Assembly: GCA_934045905.1 (NCBI GenBank)
Contig: OW203767.1
Location: 26,978,785-27,042,784 of the forward strand
Length of the DNA: 64,000 nt
Direction of reading: 5' to 3'
Source: Leuctra nigra
Taxonomy: Eukaryota > Arthropoda > Insecta > Plecoptera > Leuctridae
This document shows positions 10,401 through 22,687 of the stretch, one piece after another. The notes beneath the pieces were generated by a model. The model ran no database searches. It had not been told where the DNA came from and worked only from the letters and a program-made list of their open reading frames with translations. Numbering within the stretch: the first letter of the stretch is position 1; every line of letters starts with the position of its first letter. The position numbers and the translations under genes were made by a program.

Positions 10401-13400
10401 CTAACAGACAGGAAGACACGATGCGACGAGATTACTAACCAGTAACCACATGTGCTTTGCCTGCTGACCACAAGTTGTTGTTGGGACTGGAATGTGGGAA
10501 CAGTGATGACTGAAAACACTTACAGTGTCTGGCTTCTAGCTATGCCGAGCTTTGACTTCAGATAGAAATGGATCATTCCAATCAGTACTACACTAGAAAC
10601 TCTTTGGTACAACGTATATTCCAAACAGTTCTATTTGCTAAATCTGCCAAAAGGCAGATTTTGAAATCTCATTAGGAATAGGTACCTACCACTGTTTATT
10701 GATGAATTATGTAAAAGATTCAAACTATAATTTCCAATTGATAGGTTTTAATTGTATTGAATGAGATACAATTATAAATTTAAATTACATTCTAATATTT
10801 TACATATCTTTGGCAAAAAACGCCATTAATAGAATTGTAAAGCAATATTTTTACATCATTATTCATTAGCTTTAAAATATTAACATTTATATTTAATTGT
10901 TAAAATTTTGTAAAACAACACCAAAGTACATTTAATTTCTAGTCTCCACAAAGATAGAGTTAGGGATGTTGTCTTTAAAAAGGGAACCAGGGAGCCGGAA
11001 AGATGATGCCACTGTACACTGAGGTAGGTGGGGGGTGGGGGGGAGCATATCCCCACAGGAATTTTGTGAATATTCTACTAATTGTGTTGGTACGCATGGC
11101 ATGCCAGGAAGCATGACTTGCACTTAAATAACCGTCTTTATCCTGGAATTGCTTTTGTAGTTTTGAACAATAATTCGTAAATTCTCCTTGTATTATTATA
11201 ATTGTTCTGTTGCTCCCTTTTAAGATAGAACACGTATTTATTTTATCTTGTGCAGAGAATGGAGTTCAGAACGCCCCTAACAATGTCCATAGAATATATT
11301 TTGATGCAATACTATTATTATAATAATGTTAATGTAATATCTAATATGAAAAGAATTTCATAATTTTCTTTTTTCTCTAGATTTTACAGTGGCTCCTCAG
11401 GGTCGTTCCCCCTGATCCCAGTACACCTCTGCATAGGAGTTAAGTAAGTTTATTATTTACAACCAAATACAGGGAGATGACTAATCAGTTTGTAAGAAAA
11501 TTCATAAAAATGTCAAAAATATTGATGCAGAAAATATAAATTATTTATAACTAATTAGGTGTAGGTAATTTAAAACGCATAATACAATGCAAAAAAATCA
11601 GGATAATTATCAGAGTTTTAAAGGAACGGCAATAAGTACTGCCTGCTTACAAAGTACACAATACATATATTATTCAAAAAGTATACATACAATAGGTACA
11701 GGTACATACATATTTATTATTAATTCCCGAGATTTAGGTAACTTCCTAAACAATGGACGAAAATAATTATATTTTTGAAGATGAAGTGATCAGTTATTTA
11801 TCTAATTCTAGCATGTTTACTAAATGAAAAGTGAACTGTTAAATTATAGTTTAAAGTAGTTTTTACAAAATATGAAGTAAATTTAATTAATAAGGGTAAA
11901 GCTCGCCAATAAGTACAACAATAAATGTACAATAAATGTTGAAGCGACAAAGTTTTTGCTCTCTGTGCATACTGGACATAAAAAAATCATCTTTGACAAA
12001 AGTTAATAGCAGTAACATTTTCAAAGTCCCTGAATTTGAAAAGTTGATTATTTCATTTAAATGATAAAACGCTCAAAAACTAATGTCAAATCAAAGTTTT
12101 TGAAAAGGTGGTCAATGAAAAAAATATTATTTACTTACTACAACTTTGTTGCTTTAAAATGTATTCTATCTCGACAACATAGTCACAATCTTAATTTTGG
12201 CAGTTAAAATAATAATCCTTCCGCATAATTTGGAATGAATAATAATCGAATCTAAGTTATGTTTTAGAGAATCTGATTAGAATTTCAAACACAGTGATAC
12301 AAATGTTTTAAGTGGCCTCAAAACATTAATAAATTAAAAATAATTCAATGTTAAATGTGTATTTCTTGTGATAATAAAATTATAGTACAAAATAGTACAA
12401 ATATCTACCTTTTACTGTTTTCTACCAAGTCAATTTGTAAAATAAGAGATTATCCCAAAACATAGTCCTGCGTGGTGTAAGACTAAGAACATACTTGAAC
12501 ATACAAAAATACTCGAGTGGTGTCTGTTTAGGTTTCAACGGGTCAAAAAAAGTGTTTGTGTATCAGCTCAAAGCTTGGAATGTGGATTCATAAAAGACCT
12601 GCTTATATAAACAAACGCAGCGTACATTTTGCAACTTCAGTTTTCCCTGCTAAAAAACACTAGGTACCTACTTCGGTGTCAAGTTCAAGTTTACACAATT
12701 TTATTTTATTTATTTATATTAGAAACAATAGGTACACTCTTACGATACTACTATGTCGTAACTCCTAGGACTGCATACATTTCTAGAGCATTGGCAGAGC
12801 CAGTTGTTTGTGGTTTGTGGCACCAGAGTGGTGAATTGGTGGTAATAATTATGTTAATTTTCGCGATTGGTGGTGAAATGGAAAAACAATGATTTTTGTA
12901 AGAATAAGTATGAAATATGACGCGCGAGCGAGCCGCAATACTACCAACCCCCCTCCCACTAGCGAGACTCGGCGCGTGCGCATGCACACCCCTGTTCAAG
13001 GTCATGTAGATGCGTCATTCCATGCTCAGCAGCCAACCAGCTGGTACCCCCATACACTCTTTGGCTGGCACTGACAGCTGGCTTACAAAGAAAACAGTGT
13101 GATTCTTTCTATTTCGTGGTACTTTTGACACAGAACGAGGAAATTTTCGTAAAATATATACTCGGAATCGGGAAATGTTGCAAAACACGTAGGTTTGGTA
13201 CAAAATCGCGTGAAATCGCGAGAATTCGTCAATATCGCGTCAAAACACAAATTTCGCGAAAATTCGCGAGAAAAAGATAAATATATTTGGAATCAGGAGT
13301 GGATGAAACGCAAAGATATGACAGAAAATTCATGTGTCTAAACATTTCGCGTTTATCGTGAAAACCATAAACAACTGGCCCTGAGCATTGGCAATGACTA

Positions 13401-14506
13401 TGAACTACGATCCAAACATAATAAATTCTTGTAATTGGGGTTTAAAAGATTTAATATGGCCGCTTGGTTTTACATCACAGAGACCTTTCCAACTAAAAGC
13501 AAACATAATTTTGTTTACTTTAAACATGAAACTAGGTACTTGAGTTACTGTAGGAACTTTTTGTTCCTATAAAAATAACATAATTATATGTAGTTAGTTA
13601 GTTATTACTTATTAATAATAACTGCGATTAAATAATATATAGCGTATCATATTGCTAACTCGATGGTACACAATAAAAAATATCAAAAAGAAATTATAAG
13701 AGCCCTAGAAGTGCCCTCAAGATCGAATTTATTGACAACGTCTAAACTAAATGGTAAATAAGTAGATGCCTACATACTAGCTGGATGGTAATCAAAAATA
13801 TCAAATGAAAGAAATTATATTAAATTGCTAAAAGTTCCCTCAAGATTGAATATTTTGCCACATAATCTTAATTTAATAATTTCACATATATAGTGCTTAA
13901 AGATTTCAAGACATACGTAGGGTATGCAACTAATGTCTAATGAAACGTATGATTATTATTATGATACACTGACATTACAAAATACACCATAGAGATATTG
14001 TTAGCAGATTATGTGTACGTGATCTGCATGTGCTATCTTACGAGCTGGACGGATAATTCTAATATTACGACGGAAGTAAAATTGTACATTGTACAAGTCA
14101 GTGGGAGTACATATTGTTTAAGACTCTAGTGAAGAGAGTGTCTGCAACGCAACACAATCACTATCAACCTTTATTAAATTGCTAAATGTGTTCGAGAACA
14201 TTTAAACCACATTAAAAGCACTCGTGAACACAATCGTGTAACAGCCTGAAATAAATGGATCAAATTGATTCGATACATATTTCTCACATTCGACTAAGTC
14301 CAATGCAGTAAGAAATATGTGTAGGTACCTATTTTACTTGCAACTTTAAGTTTTACTTTTATTCCAAAATTCTTGTGTTGATATGTTTTCTTTCTTTTTT
14401 ATGTAGGTATATCCTAGAATATATATTTAAGATTTAATTAGTTTTTCTTTTCTCTAAATTGCCTTCTACCGATTTAAAAAATTAAAAAAAAAAAAAACTA
14501 TATTAT

Positions 14507-14756
14507 CAGGGGCTGGATTCACAAAGAAGTATAACTTTATGACCGAAAAAACTAGTATCAATATTAGCAATTACCATGTTTTACCGGCATATCTTTATAG
14601 ATATAATTATTCAGATCACAATTTAAAATGATAAAATACCCAGTTTTAGCATGAAAATATATCATGGTAATAGATATTGGTAGTTTTAATGCTATACCGG
14701 CATAAAGTTATGCCGGTCGGTATAGGGCTTAAAACCTTTTGTGAATCCAGCCCCTG
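14507..14756. mobile_element. MITE with CAGGGGCTGGATTCACAAA ends
   Basis: The termini CAGGGGCTGGATTCACAAA and TTTGTGAATCCAGCCCCTG form a 19-bp perfect inverted repeat around a 250-bp body with further imperfect pairing (ATAACTTTATG, CATAAAGTTATG). It has no coding capacity. The superfamily is not assigned because no clear target duplication is seen. Confidence 0.75.
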
Positions 14757-15419
14757 CATTTTAGTTTCTTGAGATTGTCATTGATCCATGTACAAGTTCA
14801 GGGATAACTTTGAATGCTTTCTGGTATATGTATAAATATAATATACTATGCAATTTTATTAATGAATAGTACTCCTCTAATTTACCTAAAATTACTCCAA
14901 TTTCAAAATATTTTATGCAAATTTCCGTGGAATTAGAAGATCAACACATGGGTGAGAAATATTTTAAGAGACCTAATAAGGGTCATGGAACATTTTATAA
15001 AAAAAATTACTTTCAAATATCACACATCAAACTAAACATGGCGCCATCACTCGATATAGTTTTTTTTTTTAATTTAAATTACCTAGTACAAAATTACAAA
15101 AAACTTGTTACAACATTTTAACTATATTTACCTAAGTATAAAAGACTCATTTAATGTCCGGCAGTTTGTAACTCCCGCACAATAATGAGTTTTCAACTTT
15201 TTTAATGTCTGCAGAGAATGAACAAAACTTTAACATGGGAGGTTGTATAGGATAATTTAAAATTTGGTTTATAACTTTTAAAAAGGTATGTTGGTATTGT
15301 TTAAAAAAAGAATCTGATAGCCAGTTCATAAATAGCCAGTAGATAGCCAGTTCATAAAGTTTTTTTGTTCAAATAAAAATAAATAGACCTTCATTATATA
15401 GTATAAAAATTACACGATT

Positions 15420-15602
15420 TTACTTGGCCGTCATAACCTGGAGGAGGCAATACAAATTATCTCAGAAACTAGACACAAGAAGTGTTCAATTTTTTCAGGG
15501 ATTGTGTATGGCATAATTATCAATCAATAAGTAGGTAGGTACACAAAAAATGATAAAGATAAGATCTGAGAGAATATGCCTCGAGCGATAGCGCCACCTT
15601 AA
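15420..15602. mobile_element. Right-end fragment of TTAA-type element
   Basis: It ends CGAGCGATAGCGCCACCTTAA, like the right ends at 22687 and 24366, and shares an 'AAACTAGACAC' segment with the element at 757-1523. No matching left end is visible. Confidence 0.4.
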
Positions 15603-15857
15603 GACCGATATGTCATTCCAGTTCAAAGCTAGCAAACGTTTGCACTCACCCCTTTATATGTCCAAGAAATCCCCGAAAACAGTTGGCAACGAGTTGAGTA
15701 CGATTCAGCCCAGTAGTGTGGCTTGTTAAACTTCTGCAATATCCAAAAATATCAAGAAAAAGAAATCAAAACAGTTTATCAAATTGCAAGCTAGAATCGT
15801 CTAAAGCACAAGATTGAAAGTGAAAATAATAGCGATTTCTTGTCGGTGATTCTTGCA

Positions 15858-16568
15858 TCACACAAACAAAGACTTTGTCGGATCTTTCAGTGACTTTCTG
15901 TACTCTTGGAAATGATTGTTGTACACTCTCAGTATGTTGCTCTTCATATAGATGCCCCAGTTCCTGAACATCTGTTTCTTCGTGTTGCGATCGCTCACCT
16001 CCAGAACCACGCGAAGTGGCTTCATCTGCGGCACGAACTTACAGGTGAAATCGACCACCTCGTAGTTGGGCGTGTTCTTGAGCAACGCGATCGCTCGTTC
16101 CGTCACTCGCTGTTCGATCCTCAACGCCGACATAGTTTCAGGAAACGCCTTCTTCGCCACGTTCCTTCCGCTCATGACGCCGTAGTATCCTTGGCAGAGG
16201 AGAGAGATGGTTTCGGGTGGACGGAAAGACGGAACGTAGCTTCTCGGATCCGTGTCGACTTTGCACACTTTGTTCGGTCGACTCTTGCATTCTTCGTGAT
16301 ATCTACAATGTGTGATTAGAACTTTTAGACCGAACAGTTTTTCAAGTATCAGGATGAGAAACTGATACGAGGCTTGGAACCACGGATAAACTGCTTCCTC
16401 AACTGCCAGCTCAGAACATGGAAAATCCTCAATATTGTCAGGAATTAAAAGAATGATATTCCAATTCTGATTTGATGACGGATTGACTGTTAATATATTA
16501 TTTGAACTTTTCAGAGTAGTATTATTTGGCTTGAAGAGTTCGGGAAGCAGTTCTGATGGTCTGGACAC
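15858..16568 (-). CDS. TUT1: TUT1-like exon, C-terminal part
   Basis: It begins after CTTTTCTAG with VSRPSELLPELF and ends at TGA 15860-15858. Its 236 residues contain a conserved-looking block, EVVDFTCKFVPQMKPLRVVL, then a basic helical end (NNHFQEYRKSLKDPTKS). By position this corresponds to the C-terminal RNA-binding (KA-1-like) region of TUT1, which I infer from placement rather than motif. It is in phase with the upstream exon and has no internal stop. Confidence 0.75.
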   Translation of the reverse strand: MSRPSELLPELFKPNNTTLKSSNNILTVNPSSNQNWNIILLIPDNIEDFPCSELAVEEAVYPWFQASYQFLILILEKLFGLKVLITHCRYHEECKSRPNKVCKVDTDPRSYVPSFRPPETISLLCQGYYGVMSGRNVAKKAFPETMSALRIEQRVTERAIALLKNTPNYEVVDFTCKFVPQMKPLRVVLEVSDRNTKKQMFRNWGIYMKSNILRVYNNHFQEYRKSLKDPTKSLFV

Positions 16569-18717
16569 CTAGAAAAGAAAACGGGTGAACACTGTGATTT
16601 CAGGTTTAAAACCATGATTAGGGATGTTCCACAGTCAAATGACTGGTCAATACCCTTGGTCAATTGACCAAACTGTTTAATTTAGGTAGGCTACGTAGTA
16701 CCTACATCTAATTTCACTGACTAAATAGCAAGTTTTAATTTAATGCTAAGTTAGAAGCAAGAACTCTTCTGTGAAGCTTATCTGTCTGTCTGGTAACTAA
16801 AAGAGGTCCCAGACTCAACCCCCGATTCCGCCGTCCAAAATTAAAAAGTATTTTACGCTCCTTTACCAATAAATAGGATTCAATTCAATGAAAAAAACTG
16901 CATTAAATTTTCTAGATCAGAGGTGGGATTCTATAACTCCATTGCTATCGCTTAGCAATTTCTTCCATAAGGATTAACATTGAAATAATTGCTAAGCGGT
17001 CGCAATGGAGTTATAGAATCAGGGCCCAGAGGTAGAATGGCACTATGGCAGAAGAGTGATTTTGCATTGCACTCATTTCAACAAATACAATTGAAGTTAC
17101 CTAATCTCTTTACAATGTGCCACCATTACACATTTATGAAAGCAGAATTATTGGTTTTTGAGATCACCTCAAAAATTATTAAAATTCACTTCCACCCTTC
17201 TACCTCTGAGCTGTTGTACAGAATTTATGCCTACCCTTGGGTTGATGGGAATTCAAAACTTGCTCAAATTGTCCAAGTTCACCCCAGATTACGGTATCTC
17301 CTAATACTATTTCCATAATTTATGTAAAAGATACCCTTCAACATTCAACACCCACCTTGGAACACTTCTTTGCAGCTTGGTCGTAACAAGCGATCATCCG
17401 GTCAACGTTCGATGACGACACATGTTGCGCAACGTTGTGATTCAAGACGAACGGATCTTGAATGCAAGCAACATATCTGCTGCCGACGTGCAGCCGCTCC
17501 TTTCCCGCCGCACACATCGAGACGTACAACGCCATCTCCTTGGGAACGAGCGTCGTGTCGAGAAACACAGACTTCGGCACCGTTCGACCCAGCAGTGGAC
17601 ATATGACGGTGTGGGCGAAATCGAACGTCGAGTAGTAGTGAAAGAATCCGCGCAAGAGATCGGCTACGGTTCTGTTGTCGGCAGCTAGTGGCACGGGCGG
17701 AACGCGGGTGAATCCACATTCCCAGCTGTCGACAACAACTTTGATTTTACAAAGAGATTGGAGATATGCGACGGAAGGAATGAGTGGTCCTTCTATTTGC
17801 TGCAGAAAGAAAAGTACTTTCATTGTAAGAGCGTAGCTTGAGATTTGTGTATTGACGCCTGTCAATCCTGCATATTTAGCCCAATGTTTGATCAGGAGAA
17901 TAAGAGGTCTTATTCTGGGATCCAGATTGACAAGGCATCGGATCAAGTGCGAGTTCATTACTCCCAACGTGTTCTTACACGATATGTAACACGTCAATCC
18001 AGTCGCCTTATGACAAACTTTCACGAACGGCATTTTAACGTTTGTTATCAAAATCATGTCTTCAAAAAAAAGTTTGGACTTGTATATTTGAGTTCTAATG
18101 GAATTGATCACACTTTCCGACGAGGAGTTGCTCATGTGGTCCACGAAAATGTCAACGCTGCAGTCTTTTAACGCGAGGCCATTGAATGTGGATCCAAATG
18201 GTCGAACGAGACAATTAGGGTAGAGTTCGATCACTGCGTCGTAGATGTCCGAACAAATGAGATTAAACTTGTCCATGCAATTTTCTGCTGGAGTTATGTT
18301 TGTTATTAACTCTTGGAGCTGTTCGTCAAACGTTTGACTGGCATTAATGCGTTCATTGACTTGAATGTCTTGAGATGAGCTAGACCGGTCATCGTCAAAC
18401 CATCCTTTAACGATTACTTCACCAAAAGGTAGAGCATATTTCGGTATCGACTTAATTTTATCAGCCGAGAACTTCTCGATGAATCTGAATAATACAAATC
18501 TTTGGGAAGAGTCTGGAGCTTTAGGTAGTACAACCTTTTCCACAACAACTCCAAAGCTGTGGACAAACTTGTCGAGGGCAAAATGGTCAAAACCGTTCTG
18601 TAAGCAGACTTTAATTCCTTTCTCGACTCTGTCATTACGTATAGATTCCGATGCGTCCGTGACTTTACGTATGTACGTCTTTTCGCCATAGCCATTTGTA
18701 GTACTTCTGTTCTCCAT
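15858..18717 (-). CDS. TUT1: TUT1/Star-PAP-like nucleotidyltransferase, probable pseudoenzyme
   Basis: Two coding exons on the minus strand, 18717-17356 and 16568-15858, joined in phase 0 (AAG|GTGGGT ... CTTTTCTAG|GTG), give about 690 residues. The order is an RRM-like domain (about 33-108), a nucleotidyltransferase palm with RPFGSTFNG (172-180), the helical PAP/OAS1-associated region (HWAKYAGLTG, SSYALTMKVLFFLQ), the TUT1-type QDPFVLNHNVAQHV motif near 420-433, and a 236-residue C-terminal part. Active TUT1 adds uridines to U6 snRNA and can polyadenylate selected mRNAs. Here the first catalytic aspartate position is Ser187 (DCSVD instead of x-D-x-D) and the third is Tyr244 (TCYIS), so metal catalysis looks lost. 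No N-terminal zinc finger is seen. The start at 18717 is chosen because TTTTTTGCAG just upstream looks like an acceptor after a 5' UTR intron; an in-frame ATG at 18762 would fall in that intron. Confidence 0.8.
16569..17355 (-). other. Intron of the TUT1-like gene
   Basis: 787 bases from the donor GTGGGT to the acceptor TTTTCTAG on the minus strand. It contains a small hairpin MITE at 16927-17020 and nothing else recognised. Confidence 0.75.
16927..17020. mobile_element. Short hairpin MITE
   Basis: GATTCTATAACTCCATTGC at 16927-16945 pairs with GCAATGGAGTTATAGAATC ending at 17020, and the pairing continues through GCTTAGCAATT/AATTGCTAAGC. The whole 94-bp element is nearly one hairpin inside the TUT1-like intron. 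Confidence 0.75.
17356..18717 (-). CDS. TUT1: TUT1-like exon, RRM and nucleotidyltransferase core
   Basis: It encodes 454 residues from MENRSTTNGYGEK to DQAAKKCSK. The RRM-like fold has GIKVCLQNGF as its first strand and RFVLFRFIEKF as the RNP-like strand. The palm motif FGS is at 174-176, with Asp185, Asp189 and Asp193 after it; only Asp189 falls on a catalytic position. The third-aspartate strand reads GLTCYISCKN. The structural core (RIRPLILLIKHWAK) is intact, arguing for a folded, retained protein rather than a decaying copy. Confidence 0.8.
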
Positions 18718-19499
18718 GTTTATTGCATTCTTTTTAAAACTCTGCTTTCTGCAAAAAATCATAAGGTTATGTTGATATGCGACATTTTTATCTTCTAGTT
18801 TAAAAAGGACAAAGTATGATTAAAATAGTTCTTATTAACACAGAATTCAAACTAATAATGCATACGAGTTATCAAAAGGATTAGAGATCATTGGATTAGA
18901 TATACTACCTGTCACACTGTAAACAATAACAATAATATTATAAATGTTTGCACAACATGTGTCTGACAACAACCATATTTATTCCACAGCCTTCCTGACT
19001 GTGGTGGTGACTGCATCATAAATGGCGGGAATATAAAAGTAAATGGCGCCGAAATTTTAAATTGGAATTACTTCATAATACTTGCAGACAAACAGCAAAT
19101 ATGTTAATTAAGAGATGGTCTCCACTAAAGAAATTAAGTGTAGGCCCAGACCACAGTCTCTAGTCTCACTTTGTACGTCTAGTCTCTTTTTCTCCACTTA
19201 TGGCTAGAGAATGTCTATATTTTATCTTTGTCTTATGCGTCTGTTTGATCTTACAGATCTTACGTCTGATTCATTACAGGTCAAACGAAGTACAAGGATG
19301 AGGCCAATTTTTTCAAAAAGCTTACGTTCTCCTTACTCCTTACCCTTACTCCTCCTCTCCTATCCCTCCTTACCCTTTCTCTCCTTACTGGCTACCTACC
19401 TATTGATTTTTAGCAAGATCGGTCCATTGGTTTAATGGGAAATTTGATGTATGTAGCTTGATGTGATGATGTATGTAGACTGTGTAGATATCCTATTTC

Positions 19500-19562
19500 C
19501 ATTCTGATGGAATTCGATTCACATTGCATTAAGTATCTAATCGAATTTCCATCAGAATTGGG
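19500..19562. repeat. Short imperfect inverted repeat
   Basis: ATTCTGATGGAATTCGATT pairs with AATCGAATTTCCATCAGAAT across a loop of about 18 bases. Possibly a MITE relic; no function seen. Confidence 0.5.
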
Positions 19563-19736
19563 AATTTAAAAGTTCAGGAATAGGGTCACATTTTTCAATG
19601 GCACATGCCTCATTTAAATAAGTTCTTTTGCATTTCACGTGGAGTGAAACGGAACTTCTAAAGGAGGTTGTGGGAAAAGACATTGCTGCTGTAATGTGAA
19701 GGAATAAAATGGGTAGGTCAGTCCAGGGGGTAACTG

Positions 19737-19755
19737 CCCCCCCCCCCCCCCCCCC
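19737..19755. repeat. Poly-C run
   Basis: Nineteen consecutive C on the plus strand. Similar long G runs occur at 23124-23142, 26976-26998, 51389-51410, 56137-56148 and 56915-56929. Such tracts can form quadruplexes and are prone to sequencing error, so lengths are approximate. Confidence 0.85.
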
Positions 19756-19887
19756 AGGTATAAGCAGGATCTGGGGGCCAACAGCAACCATGGGAATTTT
19801 TAAACCATTTTTAAAATCAGTAATTTTATGGGGTTTGTGTATTACGTAATATATATATCCATTGTACCCCAATGTCCAAAAGTTTAA

Positions 19888-21675
19888 TTGAGCGAGCGTC
19901 ACCAGTACTCTTATGGCACTTTCTCTGTGTGTGTTTTTTTTGCCTGCACCGCCCAGGTCAAACCACACAACCAATCGATCTCAAATTTTACACACATACT
20001 AACGTAATCTATGCGGTCTCAGGGATCGTTTTTAAAAGTGATCCTGTGGTTGGTTCAAATTTAAAAAAAAAATCTTTAGATTGGTTGGTCCGATTAATTT
20101 GAAATTTTGAAAAGTCATAACAACCAACATTGTCCCCAATCATACAAAGTTTCAGCCAAATCCTCCCCTTGGTTAAAATTTAAACCCATCTTTCCTGTGT
20201 TTTTTTTGAAATTTAAACTAGAACTGTTTGACCGATCAACTTAAAACTTTGCATGGTCATTGGGACCAACGCAAAATTATCTGTATTTTTGAAAATTTTC
20301 AGACTTATCTGTGTATAATCCAAAAGTTGTTGATATTTTACGGACATTTTGCGTGTTGGCTGTCAAATTCACGGCGACTTCGAATCTTCAGTTCAAGGCA
20401 AGGTATAGCTTGGAGCAGAAAGTTTCAAACGATATGAAACTAATAATGACCGTTCAACAGATTGATCTGATATTGTGTACACCACCACCTACTTGATCTT
20501 TCCCCCTCCCCTCCCTTCCCTGGGGAGGGGAGGGGGAAAGATCTAGTAGGTGGTGCTTAATCCACCTTGGTGGTGGTGTTCACACACTAATAATCATATC
20601 ATATGAGTGGTCCCAGGTATATTTTTTGAACGAGATCCTGTGATTTTTGAAAATTTGGGACCAATATTTTTGGAGATTTTGGAGATTTTTATAGAAGTAT
20701 GTGACGATATTCAAGAATTATTGGCTTTTAATGACATTTTAAATACATAATTTCGGTTCGAGGTGTTGCGCGTGTCCGTGCTCGCTCATCAACGCGTTAG
20801 TATACTAGTATTCCTAGTATACTAGGAAAACGCTCTGTGTAACGCGTTGATGAGCGAGCACGGACACGCGCAACACCTCGAACCGAAATTATGTCTATCG
20901 AAAATATCATTAAAAGCCAATAATTCTTGAAACTCGTCAGACTGGTAGGTAAAAAAATCTCCAAATATTCCTGAAGTATATGTCCCTTTATGATTAAAAT
21001 GTTCCTAGTTAATATTCAAAAATCATAGGATCTATTTAAAAAAAATATACCTGGGACCACTCATATGATAAAAGTGTGTGTACTTACACAATATTAGACG
21101 ATCTGTTGAATGGTCATATCAGTTTCATACGTTTGAAAGTTGCTCTAACTACCTTGGAACTATATAAAGAGTCGAAGTAGCCGTGATCAAAATTTTTGAG
21201 TAATTTGACAGCCAACACGCATAATGTCCGTAAAATGTCAATAACTTTTGGATTTAAACACAGATAAGTCTGAAAATTGTCAAAAATACAGATAATGTTG
21301 GCCCCAAGGACCATGCAAAGTTCATACGGTTCTAGTTTAAATTTCAAAAATCATATGAAAGATTTTTTTTTAATTTTAACCAATGGGAGGATTTGGCTGA
21401 AACTTTGTAAGATTGGGTACAATGTTGGTCGTAATGACTTGTCAAAATTTCAAATTGATTGGAACAACCAATCGAAAGATAATTTTTTTAAAAATTTGAA
21501 CCAATCACATGATCCCGTTCAAAAACGATCCCAGGGACCGCATAGATTACGTTAGTATAAGTGCAAAATTTCAGATCGATTGGTGTGCCGTTTGACCTGG
21601 GCTGTGAACACACAAAAAAAAACACAGAGAAAGTGCCATAAGAGTACCGTGGTGACGCTCGCTACGCTCGCTCAA
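19888..21675. mobile_element. Two Helentron-like copies head-to-head (1.8-kb palindrome)
   Basis: The plus-strand copy starts TTGAGCGAGCG at 19888 and ends with CTAG at 20813-20816. A minus-strand copy begins with its own CTAG at 20822-20825 and runs to its CGCTCGCTCAA tip at 21675. The arms are complementary over most of their length; for example 'atgagtggtcccaggtat' near 20604 has its inverse near 21050. The first copy has lost the bases between CGCGTTA and the terminal CTAG. Confidence 0.75.
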
Positions 21676-22063
21676 TAATATACCTTGTAAAACGGAAAAT
21701 AAACTTGAACTTGAAAATTGAATATAAAGGAGTGTTTTTGAACGGTTTTTACCTTTATTCCATTTAGATTGTATTTTAGTTCCACATTCGACGCAGGATA
21801 ACCAGCTTGTGCCTCCCTCTGTCCAAAATGGCGCGATTTCTAAACGTACTAACCAATAATGTCGGTATAGAAGGTTACTTCAAACATTTTGTACCAGTCG
21901 ACTGCAAGTGTTTAAAGCTCAATCTACAGCAACTTTGGTTGATCAACTTAGTTCTGTGCATATTGTGTCGAGTCCCATTATCGTCACCAAAGTGACAATG
22001 CGCAAGTGCAGAATCAAGTTGACCAATCCGAAAAGAATGGAACTACATAATAATAGCTAGGCA

Positions 22064-22130
22064 GTGGTGAAGGCTTGTTCCGATGAAAGTGCTGGTGACC
22101 CTGATAATGATAATAATGAGCTAATGAATG
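22064..22130. repeat. Diverged fragment related to the element at 56230-56405
   Basis: GGCAGTGGTGAAGGCTTGTT and the following CCGATGAAAGTG ... CCTGATAA run parallel to 56237-56290. It is a partial copy without the paired arm. Confidence 0.5.
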
Positions 22131-22150
22131 AGAAATCTCTGGACACACTA

Positions 22151-22687
22151 TTAAGGTGCTGCAAGCGCGAGCGATTTTGCTGCTTTTTGTAGACACTTTT
22201 TGCGATACGATTGGAGACGAAATGGGAAGACCAAATGACTTGAAATTTTAACCGTGATTAGATGAAAGACAAACTAAGGGTTATCCCTTGGTACATTTTT
22301 AATTTTTTGTTTCATTAATAAGTAATAATTAGGGGATTTTTGGTGAAAAAATAGCTATTTTCTTGTCTCCATGGGTATCGTATAAAACTACATTCCAAAA
22401 ATGTGCCAAGTGATAACCCTAAGTTTGTCTTTCATCTAATTATGATTAAAATTTGAGATCAATTGGATAGCGGGTTTGGTCTCCAATCGTATCGCAAATT
22501 TCCGAGTTTTGCGCGGTTTTGTTGAATAACCGGTGCCTAATTAACGATGCAATAAGCAAAAATGAAAAAGTGCTACTAATATACAATCAGACTGTTCATG
22601 TGAACATCCTGTAAAAGTTGGACTCACTTATGAAACAATTTTTCTCTCTCAATTTTCTAAAACGGCCGAGCGCTAGTATCACCTTAA
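22151..22687. mobile_element. TTAA-type element
   Basis: It begins TTAAGGTGCTGCAAGCGC and ends GCGCTAGTATCACCTTAA. An inner inverted pair (AAAGACAAACTAAGGGTTAT, and AACCCTAAGTTTGTCTTTC) surrounds the centre. The 537-bp body has no long frame and is homologous to 23827-24366 and, in part, to 6300-6571. Non-autonomous; piggyBac-like by its TTAA ends only. Confidence 0.65.

Larger units (their letters stand above)
10401..15857. other. Intergenic region between convergent genes
   Basis: No gene is recognised. The stretch is AT-rich with a G-run near 11030-11042, a GC-richer patch at 12915-13075 (CGCGCGAGCGAGC, GGCGCGTGCGCATGC) followed by AT-rich text dotted with CGCG words (13200-13275), a MITE at 14507-14756, and the right end of a TTAA-type element at 15420-15602. 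The 3' UTRs of the Fas3-like (+) and TUT1-like (-) genes must lie at its two ends. Confidence 0.6.

Noticed and set aside
11395..11445. Possible extra 3' exon of the Fas3-like gene after TTTTCTCTAG
   Set aside because: The frame ends almost at once and the stop at 10398-10400 already closes the gene; could only be UTR.
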